From assembly GCA_020638465.1 (NCBI GenBank), contig JACKIM010000002.1:1937766-2001765 (forward strand): DNA of 64,000 nucleotides, written 5' to 3'. The position numbers were made by a program, and so were the translations under genes. The notes below the pieces were generated by a model, which did not search any database, was not told the origin of the DNA, and was given only the letters and a program-made list of their open reading frames with translations. Shown piece by piece: positions 9,295 to 17,310 of the stretch (within the stretch, counting starts at the first letter, position 1; every line of letters starts with the position of its first letter). Origin of the DNA: Geminicoccaceae bacterium (GTDB taxonomy: Bacteria > Pseudomonadota > Alphaproteobacteria > Geminicoccales > Geminicoccaceae).

Positions 9295-10178
9295 TGTCCG
9301 GCCTCCTCGGGCCAGTACAGCCGCATGGGATTGTCGATCAGGAGCTTGCGCTGCAACTCCCCGGTCGGCGCGATCTGTGGAATGATGTCGACCAGTTCGC
9401 CATCGTCCGGCACGTGCGAGCGCATGTTGGGATGTGGCCAGTCCGTCCCCCATAGAACACGATCGGGGAACTGCTCCACAAGTGTACGGGCAAACGGAAC
9501 CACGTCATGATAGGGCGGTCCCTCGACCGTGAGCCGCTCGGGACAGGAGACCTTGACCATGAAGTTCGGGCGGGTATGGAGAAAGGCGAGGAAACTGGCG
9601 AAGGCCGGCCCGTCGACCCCGGCGGCGGTATCCGGGCGGCCCATGTGGTCGATCACCACCGTACCCGGCAGCGTTTCGAGGAAGGGCACCAGTTCCGGCA
9701 GCTCGGCAGCCTCGAAATAGACCACTGTGTGCCAGCCAAGCGGCTGGATGCGCTGTGCGACCGTCTGGAACACCTCTTTCGGTGTCGCATCGACGAGCCG
9801 CTTGATGAAGTTGAAACGCACGCCGCGCACTCCGTCGCGGTGCAACTGCTGCAATTCCTCGTCGCTCGCCTCGGGACCGGCGATGGCAACGCCGCGTGCC
9901 TTTCCGTCCGATCCGCGCAGGGCATCGACCAGAGCGGTGTTATCCCGACCGTGGCAGGTCGCCTGGACGATGACATTGCGGGCGAAGCCCAGGTGATCGC
10001 GCAGGGCAAACAGCTGCTCCTTCGGCGCATCGACGGGCGTGTACTTGCGCTCGGGCGCGAACGGGAACACGGCAGCCGGGCCGAACACATGACAATGCGC
10101 ATCGACGGCACCGGCAGGCGGGCGATAGTCCGGCTTCTTCGGGTCGGGATGAAACGGCAGATAATCGGGATCCATCAT
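9291..10178 (-). CDS. ligI: 2-pyrone-4,6-dicarboxylate lactonase (LigI-like amidohydrolase)
   Basis: A 295-residue amidohydrolase-superfamily protein closely resembling LigI, which opens 2-pyrone-4,6-dicarboxylate (PDC) to 4-oxalomesaconate/4-carboxy-2-hydroxymuconate. The N-terminal HxH pair is H28/H30 in DAHCHVFGP. The C-terminal catalytic Asp is in WGTDWPHPN, and IDHMGRPD carries another conserved His. LigI enzymes work without a bound metal despite this fold. Two adjacent ATGs make the start uncertain by one codon. Its product feeds the tautomerase, hydratase and aldolase encoded just upstream. Confidence 0.88.
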   Translation of the reverse strand: MMDPDYLPFHPDPKKPDYRPPAGAVDAHCHVFGPAAVFPFAPERKYTPVDAPKEQLFALRDHLGFARNVIVQATCHGRDNTALVDALRGSDGKARGVAIAGPEASDEELQQLHRDGVRGVRFNFIKRLVDATPKEVFQTVAQRIQPLGWHTVVYFEAAELPELVPFLETLPGTVVIDHMGRPDTAAGVDGPAFASFLAFLHTRPNFMVKVSCPERLTVEGPPYHDVVPFARTLVEQFPDRVLWGTDWPHPNMRSHVPDDGELVDIIPQIAPTGELQRKLLIDNPMRLYWPEEAGQ

Positions 10179-10234
10179 CGGAACTCACTCGGTAATATTG
10201 TTGAATATCTTCACTCGGGGATAATGACCGGTCA

Positions 10235-11287
10235 TCATGGCGCGAAGACCAGTCCGTCGAACAGCTTGCGTGCTGTGCGCAACGTGCCAGCCCGGATCAC
10301 CTCTCCCTGCGCATCACGCTCCAGCATCACCTCGACGGACCCGCTTGGATGCTCGACGGCAAATATCTCCCCTTGCGGAAGAACAGCCCGCCGGGCGGCA
10401 GGTCCATCGGGCAGCAGGCAGGCGGTAGCTACCGAGACCGCGGCGAGCACGCCGATCGAGGCGTGGCAGCGGTGGGGTATGAAGCTTCGCGTCGCGACCA
10501 CCCCACCCTCGGCCGGAGGTGCAACCAACGTCATCTTGGGCACCGATTTGGCGGCGACATCGCCCAGGTTCATCATCGGACCGACGGCCAGGCGGATGGC
10601 TTCGAGCTGCCGCTTCAATGCCTCGTTGGCTTCCAGTTCCTCGCGGCTCTCGCGTCCGGTGACACCCAGAGCCACGGCATCGAGGATGACGCATGGCATA
10701 CCGTTGTCGATGAGTGTCACATCGATACCTTCGACACGATCGACAGGGTTCCCGCTGGGGAGAAGTGCCCCGCACATCGAACCGGCGATATTCCCGAACA
10801 TCAACGGCACGGGAGCATGATGGCCGGGTACACCGGCGATGGAGGCATCCCCGCGATAGCTCACGACGCCATCCGGCGTGTCCACCACCGCTGTTGCCGT
10901 TTCCCCGGAATTCTCCATGAAGATACGAACTTCGGTCGTGCCGTTTCCAGCTGCCACAAGCCCGCGCTCGATGGCGAACGGGCCGACGCCGGCGAGGATA
11001 TTGCCGCAGTTCTGCGCATCGCTGACGACCGGCTTGTCGGGAAATACCTGCAAGAAGAGATAATCGACATCTGCATCCGGCCGCTGCGACCGGCGCACCA
11101 CCGCCACCTTGGAGGTCAGCGGATCGGCCCCGCCGATACCGTCGATCTGGCGCGGATCGGGTGATCCCATGATCGCCAGCAGCAGCGCGTCCCGGACCGT
11201 CCCGTCCTCCGGCAGATCTCCTGCCAGGAAATAGGCACCCTTGGACGAGCCCCCGCGCATCCACATGCACGGTATGCCGTCAGACAT
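10235..11287 (-). CDS. 4-oxalomesaconate tautomerase (LigU/GalD-like, PrpF family)
   Basis: A 350-residue PrpF-family isomerase with the diaminopimelate-epimerase fold. The N-terminus MRGGSSKGAYF is the family hallmark. Lys60 (PLTSKVAVV) and Cys94 (QNCGN) are spaced like the catalytic Lys and Cys described for LigU. The enzyme shifts the double bond of 4-oxalomesaconate so that it can be hydrated. The start at 11287 overlaps the end of the ligK gene by 8 bases. The open frame continues upstream through ligK, but the family N-terminus fixes the start. Confidence 0.88.
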   Translation of the reverse strand: MSDGIPCMWMRGGSSKGAYFLAGDLPEDGTVRDALLLAIMGSPDPRQIDGIGGADPLTSKVAVVRRSQRPDADVDYLFLQVFPDKPVVSDAQNCGNILAGVGPFAIERGLVAAGNGTTEVRIFMENSGETATAVVDTPDGVVSYRGDASIAGVPGHHAPVPLMFGNIAGSMCGALLPSGNPVDRVEGIDVTLIDNGMPCVILDAVALGVTGRESREELEANEALKRQLEAIRLAVGPMMNLGDVAAKSVPKMTLVAPPAEGGVVATRSFIPHRCHASIGVLAAVSVATACLLPDGPAARRAVLPQGEIFAVEHPSGSVEVMLERDAQGEVIRAGTLRTARKLFDGLVFAP

Positions 11288-11951
11288 AGCGCAGCCCCTT
11301 TTCCGCCAGACGCTCGCGCATCTTGTACATGTCGAGACCGAGTTCGCCCCGGGCCAGTCGCTGGCGCTTTTCGTCCTCGTTTGCCGTGCGTGCCCGGGCC
11401 TTGTCCAACACCTCGGCCGCCTCGGCACGACGGACCACGCAGACGCCGTCGTCATCCGCGACGATCACATCGCCAGGCTCGACGGCCGCTCCGGCACAAA
11501 CGACCGGAACATTGATCGAACCCAGTGTCTCCTTGACGGTCCCCTGTGCACAGACGGCCTTCGACCATACCGGAAAGCCCATGGCGGTGAGGTCGCGCAC
11601 ATCGCGCACTCCGGCATCGATGACCAGTCCGATACAGCCGCGAGCCTTGGCCGATGTGGCAATCAGATCGCCGAAATAGCCGGCGTCCGACGGAGACGTG
11701 GTCGCCAGCACCAGCATGTCGCCGGGCTTGACCTGCTCGATGGCCACATGCAGCATCCAGTTGTCGCACGGCGGAGCGAGGATCGTCACAGCACTGCCCG
11801 CCACCGCCGCCCCGGGCCATATCGGCCGCATGTAGCTGGCCAGCAGGCCCTTCCTTCCCTGTGCCTCATGCACCGTCGCCACCCCGGCCTCGCCCAGCCC
11901 CTTGATGACGTCCGCATCGGCACGCTCGATGTTCTGCACGACGACATTCAT
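11280..11951 (-). CDS. ligK: 4-carboxy-4-hydroxy-2-oxoadipate aldolase (LigK/GalC, RraA-like fold)
   Basis: A 223-residue member of the HMG/CHA aldolase family, which cleaves 4-carboxy-4-hydroxy-2-oxoadipate to pyruvate and oxaloacetate and also decarboxylates oxaloacetate. The D-X20-R-D motif that separates true aldolases from RraA is intact: Asp95, Arg116 and Asp117 (DAGVRD). It lies 76 bases downstream of galB and overlaps the tautomerase gene by 8 bases. This is the last carbon-splitting step of the protocatechuate/gallate 4,5-cleavage pathway. Confidence 0.9.
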   Translation of the reverse strand: MNVVVQNIERADADVIKGLGEAGVATVHEAQGRKGLLASYMRPIWPGAAVAGSAVTILAPPCDNWMLHVAIEQVKPGDMLVLATTSPSDAGYFGDLIATSAKARGCIGLVIDAGVRDVRDLTAMGFPVWSKAVCAQGTVKETLGSINVPVVCAGAAVEPGDVIVADDDGVCVVRRAEAAEVLDKARARTANEDEKRQRLARGELGLDMYKMRERLAEKGLRYV

Positions 11952-12027
11952 TTCCCGGTTCTCCCTGACCGCCGAATCTGCGGATCAAATATGTGAATAT
12001 CCAGATATTACAGCCTGACTGTGCAAT

Positions 12028-12762
12028 TCAGAGTTCGTCGACCGTGCGCGGGAAGATCGACTGGAAACCCTCGGCATATTTGCAGTCGCGCCCGCCGGAC
12101 TGTCCGCCGGAATTGCGCTTGAAGTGATTGGCCCGGTTCTGCGCGACGCGGGTGTAGTATTCCCACAGGTGCTCCTGCCCCTGCATGCACTCGATCGCCG
12201 CGCGCTTTTTCTCCCACACGGGAGTGATGTCGAGGAATGTGTCGGGTTTCCAGCCCATCTGCTCGGTCTGATGCGGTTCGAACAGATAGAGCTGCGGCGC
12301 TCCCAGCACCTTCTCCCCCGGATTGTGGCCCCATGCCTGGGCAATCATGCGGGTCTCAAGGGCCACCGTCGTGGCATACATGTGATCGGTATTGTACGGG
12401 TCGTACTGGGAATGACTGAGCATGAAGCGGGGCTGCACCCGACGGATCACATCGACGAGCCTGTTCTTGGCCTCGCGATCCAGCTCAAGCGGATAATCTC
12501 CCAGATCGAAGAACAGGATCTCATGGGTACCCAGAGCCCGCGCGGCATTCTCCGCTTCGGTCCTGCGCTCGGACTTGACCCTGTCCAGCGTCATGCCCGG
12601 CAGCTTCCACAACTTGGCACTCTCGCCACGCTCGCCATAGGACAGGCAGACGACCGTGACCTTGTAACCAAGTTGCTGATGCAGGGCGATGGCACCTCCG
12701 CACCGCCAGACGAAATCGGCTGAATGAGCACTGATGACGAGCGCGGTCTTGTCCGCTGACAT
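12028..12762 (-). CDS. galB: 4-oxalomesaconate hydratase (GalB-like, PIG-L/LmbE fold)
   Basis: A 244-residue PIG-L/LmbE-fold protein. GalB of Pseudomonas is the known member of this deacetylase-like fold that hydrates 4-oxalomesaconate instead. Here the usual AHPDD metal motif reads AHSADFVWRCGG at about residues 11-22, as in GalB, and SHSQYDPYNTDHMYA supplies the second metal-site histidines. The genes on either side are the tautomerase, aldolase and PDC hydrolase of the same route, which strongly supports this call over a sugar deacetylase. The start at 12762 has a GGGAGG box about 9 bases upstream. Confidence 0.88.
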   Translation of the reverse strand: MSADKTALVISAHSADFVWRCGGAIALHQQLGYKVTVVCLSYGERGESAKLWKLPGMTLDRVKSERRTEAENAARALGTHEILFFDLGDYPLELDREAKNRLVDVIRRVQPRFMLSHSQYDPYNTDHMYATTVALETRMIAQAWGHNPGEKVLGAPQLYLFEPHQTEQMGWKPDTFLDITPVWEKKRAAIECMQGQEHLWEYYTRVAQNRANHFKRNSGGQSGGRDCKYAEGFQSIFPRTVDEL

Positions 12763-12979
12763 GACTGCGGTTCCTCCCTGATATGTTGCGTCTTGTCCTA
12801 CATTGCGCTTTTCCTTCCCCTTTGCCCAATTCGAAGCATGTACAATTTGCGCGGCATTATTCATTTTATGCAATTTACTGTCTCGTCGCGGGTTTCGGGA
12901 TCCCCGTTTATCATGGAAAACAAATCGGTTATCCTGAGGACAAGGGCTACGAAACGGGCAAGATCAGGGATAGCGGAAC
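12763..12979. promoter_or_regulatory. Divergent promoter region between galB operon and LysR gene
   Basis: The 217 bases between two divergent genes must hold both promoters and the regulator's binding sites. The stretch is more AT-rich than its surroundings. It contains an imperfect dyad at 12854-12871 (GCATTATTCATTTTATGC) framed by AATTTGC and GCAATT arms, the sort of symmetry LysR-type regulators use. No -35/-10 pair stands out clearly on either strand. Confidence 0.45.
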
Positions 12980-14170
12980 ATGCCGGCGCATGGATGTCTG
13001 ACCAACCTGCGTCACCTCGGCGGGTTTCTTGCCATCGCCGGGCGGGGCACGATATCGGCGGCGGCCGAATCGGTCGCGGCGTCGCAGCCGGCCCTCACCC
13101 AGGCGCTGGCCGGGCTGGAAGCGCGCCTGGGCGTGCCGCTGTTCGACCGCCGCCACGACGGCATGGTCCTCACCGAACCGGGACGGATCCTGCGGGTCCG
13201 GGTCGAGCGCTGCACGGACCATCTGCGCCGGGCCATGAGCGAGATCGGCGCGCGTCCCCATCTCGCCGGGCAGCTGTCCATGTCACGCATCCGGGCGCTG
13301 ATCGCCGTCGCCGAGGAAGGCAGTCTGCGCATGGCGGCGCGCGCCTGCGACCTTCGCGTTTCCAGCATAAGCCGTTCGTGCCGCGACCTCGAACTGAGGC
13401 TCGGCGTGGCCCTGCTGGAGCGCACCTCGACCGGCCTCGGTCCCACCCGGCGTGCGGAACAGCTGGCGCGCCTGAGCCGACTGGCACTGGCCGAACTGCG
13501 CGAGGCTGAAGACGAACTGCGCATCTGGCGCGGTGAATATACCGGCCGGCTGGCCATCGGCTGCCTGCCCCTGGCACAATCGACGATCCTGCCCGCAGCA
13601 CTCGCCCGGTTCACCGTCGAATACCCGCGCATCGACTGTTCAATTGTCGATGGCTACTACGCGACCCTGTCGCGTGCGCTGGGACATGCCGACATCGACC
13701 TCATCATCGGCGCGCTGCGCCGCGGCGACCTGAGCGAGGAATTCGAGGAACACGCCCTTTTCGGCGATGAACTCGTCGTGGTTGCACGCAAGGGACACGC
13801 CCTCGAAGGACGGCACAGGCTGACGCTGGCCGACCTGCACGGGTTCAGCTGGATCGCCCCGCGCACCAGCGCACCGGCGCGCGAATATTTCGAACGGCTG
13901 CTCGGCGAGCTGCCGCAGGCGCCGGCGGCCGCAATCGAGACCGGCGCACACAGCGTCATGCGCGGGCTCCTGCGCGCCACCGACCGTCTCACCCTCGTTT
14001 CCCTGTCCCAGGTCCGCGACGATCTCACCCACGGCCTCCTGTGTCAGCTCGACCTGGACCTGCCCCCCAGCGCGCGCATCATCGGCTACACGCACCGCCG
14101 CCAATGGCTCCCCAACCTGCCTCAGCAACGCTTCCTCGAAATCCTCAGATCCGTGGTGCATGACCTCTGA
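12980..14170 (+). CDS. LysR-family regulator with two N-terminal HTH domains
   Basis: At 396 residues this is about 90 longer than a normal LysR protein, and the extra length is a second DNA-binding domain. The first winged HTH spans about residues 9-68 (AAAESVAASQPALTQALAGL, ending in the LFDRR wing). The second spans about 101-159 (MAARACDLRVSSISRSCRDL, then LLERTSTGLGPT). The co-inducer domain follows from about 190 to 385. An AGGGA box precedes the ATG. It is divergent from the 4,5-cleavage operon and most likely controls it in response to a pathway acid. Confidence 0.9.
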   Translation: MPAHGCLTNLRHLGGFLAIAGRGTISAAAESVAASQPALTQALAGLEARLGVPLFDRRHDGMVLTEPGRILRVRVERCTDHLRRAMSEIGARPHLAGQLSMSRIRALIAVAEEGSLRMAARACDLRVSSISRSCRDLELRLGVALLERTSTGLGPTRRAEQLARLSRLALAELREAEDELRIWRGEYTGRLAIGCLPLAQSTILPAALARFTVEYPRIDCSIVDGYYATLSRALGHADIDLIIGALRRGDLSEEFEEHALFGDELVVVARKGHALEGRHRLTLADLHGFSWIAPRTSAPAREYFERLLGELPQAPAAAIETGAHSVMRGLLRATDRLTLVSLSQVRDDLTHGLLCQLDLDLPPSARIIGYTHRRQWLPNLPQQRFLEILRSVVHDL

Positions 14171-14344
14171 AGGACTCCGCCGACCACGGCCGCGACCCGA
14201 TTTGCCATGCGTTTCGTCACGTTGTGCAGAATTTCAATTCAGGTCAAAAAGTCCTATCAGCATACATTTTCCGGGAAATGAAGCGAGGAAGTTCTTGCAG
14301 ATCATCCCATTTCACCTGTTGGCAATGTTTTTATGAAAATACTC

Positions 14345-14409
14345 TTGCGAAATGGGATTTATTAGCGAAATTGCGATTTTTGCATGTTGTCGCTAGTTTT
14401 CATTAGCGA
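14345..14409. repeat. Cluster of TAGCGAAA-like repeats upstream of the HD-GYP gene
   Basis: Within an AT-rich leader there are several near-copies of one short word: TTGCGAAA at 14345-14352, TTAGCGAAA at 14362-14370, TTGCGA at 14371-14376, TCGCTA (reverse orientation) at 14390-14395 and TTAGCGAAA at 14403-14411. The 14390-14395 and 14404-14409 copies form an inverted pair TCGCTA/TAGCGA with an 8-base spacer. They end about 35 bases before the ATG of the next gene. They may be operator sites for a repressor or activator; this is inference. Confidence 0.5.
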
Positions 14410-14445
14410 AACTATTTCCATGAACAACCTGAAGCCGTGTGTGCC

Positions 14446-16374
14446 ATGGATTTGCACGATCAAGGACGCGATTCCGATATTGAGCAGGCCATCGACATGA
14501 TCGCCGACCCCGGCATCTCGTTTCAAATCGAGGATCCCGGGCCGCAGGCGACGCAGGAGCCACGTATCCGGATCTCATCGACCAGGGAGGCGCTCGACCT
14601 TTTTCATGCGCTCGCCGGAGATTTCACTTCCGAACATGCCCGCGCAACATTGCAGGCCATTGCCCGCTGGCGGCACGATCAGGGCTTCGGAAAACCGTTG
14701 GGAACGCCCGCAGAGGAACTGACCATCACCTTTGCCGCCAATTCGGCCCTGCTTCCCCTTGAGGTGGGCATCCTGCACACCCACTACGCCATACCGCATG
14801 GCATACCACGCTCGCCGGCCGAACGGTTCCGCCTCGCCCAGTGCCGGCTGAACTTCTATGCCCACGGCAACCATGTGGGACCGTTGCTCGCCGAAACGGC
14901 GGATGCGCTGGAGTGGGTCGATGTCCAGTCGCTGAAGGACCCCGAGACGCTCCTGTCCTTCCTCGGCATGATCCAGAATACCGTGCACTGGATGATCGCC
15001 ACCGGCCTCACCGTGCAGGCGCGTTCGTTCATCCTCGCGGCCATCCGGATCAGCGATCTCGTCAACCCCGATATCCGCCGCGTCCAGGGGCGGACCTGGC
15101 TGCTGGCCAATCTCGCCTGGGCCCATGCGGTCGAGGGCGACGATGACACGGCCATGCGGATCGCCGATCAGGCGCTCGAATTCGAACGCCAGTGGCCAAC
15201 CTCGCCCTCCGTGCGGCACACGCTGATCCTCGGCCTGATCGCCGAAGTCAGGACGCTGATCCATATCCGCCGCGGCGATGCGAAGGCGGTCCGGTTCAGT
15301 GCAAGCCCGACCGATCTCGACGAACCCGGCAACGGCAACTACAATTCCCGCTGGAGGCGGCAATGGCTCGGTCTCGCGGCCCGGGTGGTCGATGCCGACA
15401 AAACGGTCTTTCCCGAACTCACCCGGTTCCTCAGCAAGACCTATTTTCCGGATTATGGCCGTAGTATCAGCCTGCTGCTGACCGCCATCGCCGCGAAGCC
15501 TGAACTGGCCGCGGCGACCTGCTTTGCCGGCGTGAGTGCGGCGACACGCATCCGGCACATGGCCGAGTTGAGCCATATCATCTGCCATTGCCATGCAGAC
15601 TACCCCATGGTCTCGACCCACCCGGCCTATGCCTGGCTCAAGTTCTTTTCCGGGCCGCCACCGAGCAATTACGACTGGTTCCGCAGGCTCGCATCCTTTG
15701 CCGAACTGCGTGACGATCACACGGGCCGCCATGCGCTGCGCGTCGGCAGCATCACCCGCTCGATCTGCCGGCACATGGGCCTCAACGAACGACAGTCGCA
15801 GGAATTCGGCGACGCGGCCGACCTGCACGACCTGGGCAAGATGATGATCCCCGCCACCATCATCTGCAAACCGGGACCGTTGACGGACGAGGAATTCATG
15901 ACCATCAAGACCCACCCGATCCATGGCGCCAACCTGCTGCGCAGCGACAGGGAAGCCAACGACCGCGTGAAGATCGATGCGGCCGAATACCATCACGAAC
16001 GCATGGACGGGAGCGGCTATCCCTACGGGCTGAAGGGCAGCAGGATTCCACTGGTGGCGAAGGTCGTGGCGGTCGCCGACACCTTCGATGCGATGACACA
16101 CCAGCGCTGCTATGCCGGTGCGCGCAATATCGATGTCGCCCTCGACATGATCCGCGATGCGCGGGGGCAACTGTTCGACCCCAAGGTCGTCGAGGCCTTT
16201 CTGCACCTCGCCGGCGAGGGACAGTCGAAGATCACGACCGAGCCGGAAGCGGCTGCCCGCTGCGTATGCCAGAGTGTCGGCATTCCCGAGGCCGACAAGC
16301 TGATGGAGACGATCCAGGCCCGGCTCGACAGGATCCTTGCCTCCTCCCGCTCCTGCTGCCGGCACGAGGAATAG
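14446..16374 (+). CDS. HD-GYP domain protein, predicted cyclic-di-GMP phosphodiesterase
   Basis: A 642-residue soluble protein. The C-terminal third is an HD-GYP domain: HTGRHALRVG opens it, the metal pair H461/D462 lies in LHDLGK, and the signature HHERMDGSGYP places G524-Y525-P526. These domains hydrolyse c-di-GMP. The N-terminal ~400 residues show no receiver, GAF or PAS motif; they look alpha-helical and TPR-like (for example DDTAMRIADQALEFERQW). ATG 14446 is used; a GTG three codons earlier is possible. It is convergent with the EamA gene and looks monocistronic. Confidence 0.88.
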   Translation: MDLHDQGRDSDIEQAIDMIADPGISFQIEDPGPQATQEPRIRISSTREALDLFHALAGDFTSEHARATLQAIARWRHDQGFGKPLGTPAEELTITFAANSALLPLEVGILHTHYAIPHGIPRSPAERFRLAQCRLNFYAHGNHVGPLLAETADALEWVDVQSLKDPETLLSFLGMIQNTVHWMIATGLTVQARSFILAAIRISDLVNPDIRRVQGRTWLLANLAWAHAVEGDDDTAMRIADQALEFERQWPTSPSVRHTLILGLIAEVRTLIHIRRGDAKAVRFSASPTDLDEPGNGNYNSRWRRQWLGLAARVVDADKTVFPELTRFLSKTYFPDYGRSISLLLTAIAAKPELAAATCFAGVSAATRIRHMAELSHIICHCHADYPMVSTHPAYAWLKFFSGPPPSNYDWFRRLASFAELRDDHTGRHALRVGSITRSICRHMGLNERQSQEFGDAADLHDLGKMMIPATIICKPGPLTDEEFMTIKTHPIHGANLLRSDREANDRVKIDAAEYHHERMDGSGYPYGLKGSRIPLVAKVVAVADTFDAMTHQRCYAGARNIDVALDMIRDARGQLFDPKVVEAFLHLAGEGQSKITTEPEAAARCVCQSVGIPEADKLMETIQARLDRILASSRSCCRHEE

Positions 16375-16382
16375 GGCCGTGC

Positions 16383-17261
16383 CTACCGGCCGACAGCTCC
16401 CAGCCACCGACCGCCTCCGCGATGCGGAAGGCTGACGAGCGCGACCGCCACCATGGTCAGCACCATGCCCACCAGGGACAACCCGGTCATCCGTTCGTCG
16501 AACAGCAACCAGGCGATCAGCGCGGTCGACGAGGGAACGAGGAAGAACAGGCTCGACACACGGGTCGCCTCGCCACGGCGGATGAGCAGGTAAAGCAGAC
16601 TGATGGCACCGAATGACAGGACCAGGACCAGCCATGCCAGCGCGAAAGCGAATTTCGGCGTCCAGTGGACATGCCCGTTCTCGAACATCGCCGCGAGAAG
16701 GCCGCAGAACAGCATCGCAGCGGCGAACTGGATGGCGCTACCGCTGCGCAGGTCCATCCCCTGCCCATAGCGCTTCTGCAACAGCGTCCCGATGGTCATG
16801 CCGATGAGAGCGATCACAGCGAGAAGAACACCAAAAGGAGAACCAATGCCCGTGGAGAGCTTATCGCCCACGGTCAGGGCGACACCGATCACGCCCAGCA
16901 CCAGCCCGCCCCATTGGCGACCGGTGGAACGCTCGCCGAGGAGCAATCCGCCCATGGTCGCCACCAGCAGGGGCTGGAGGCTGACGATCAGCGCCGAAGC
17001 GCCGGCCTCGACACCATGGGCAATCGAGGCAAATACACCTCCGAGATAGACTCCGTGAACGAACAGGCCGATGAGCGCGTAGCGCGCCGCCTCGAACATG
17101 TCGCGAGGCCATGATGCTCCGGAAAACCACGCCGCCACCGCAAGCATCACCGCGGCGATGGCAAAGCGGATGGCGAGGAACGTCATGGGCTCGCTGTCAG
17201 GCAGCCCGAGCTTCGCGCCGATGAAGCCCGTGCTCCACAGGACGACGAACAGTGCCGGCAT
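16383..17261 (-). CDS. EamA/DMT-family transporter
   Basis: A 292-residue membrane protein with about ten hydrophobic segments in two repeated EamA halves. It starts MPALFVVLWSTGFIGAKLGL, a common beginning in this drug/metabolite exporter family. The substrate cannot be read from sequence. The frame is open upstream into the ABC-F gene, but ATG 17261 gives the canonical N-terminus. The ABC-F gene ends 49 bases before it on the same strand, so the two may be co-transcribed. Confidence 0.87.
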   Translation of the reverse strand: MPALFVVLWSTGFIGAKLGLPDSEPMTFLAIRFAIAAVMLAVAAWFSGASWPRDMFEAARYALIGLFVHGVYLGGVFASIAHGVEAGASALIVSLQPLLVATMGGLLLGERSTGRQWGGLVLGVIGVALTVGDKLSTGIGSPFGVLLAVIALIGMTIGTLLQKRYGQGMDLRSGSAIQFAAAMLFCGLLAAMFENGHVHWTPKFAFALAWLVLVLSFGAISLLYLLIRRGEATRVSSLFFLVPSSTALIAWLLFDERMTGLSLVGMVLTMVAVALVSLPHRGGGRWLGAVGR

Positions 17262-17310
17262 GCCTACCGCCTGAAGCCACGGCGCGGTGGCCGATGCCGG
17301 GCAAGGATGT

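Noticed and set aside
14575..16635. Long open minus-strand frame opposite the HD-GYP gene
   Set aside because: The plus-strand frame has a full HD-GYP domain; the antisense translation shows no recognisable family.
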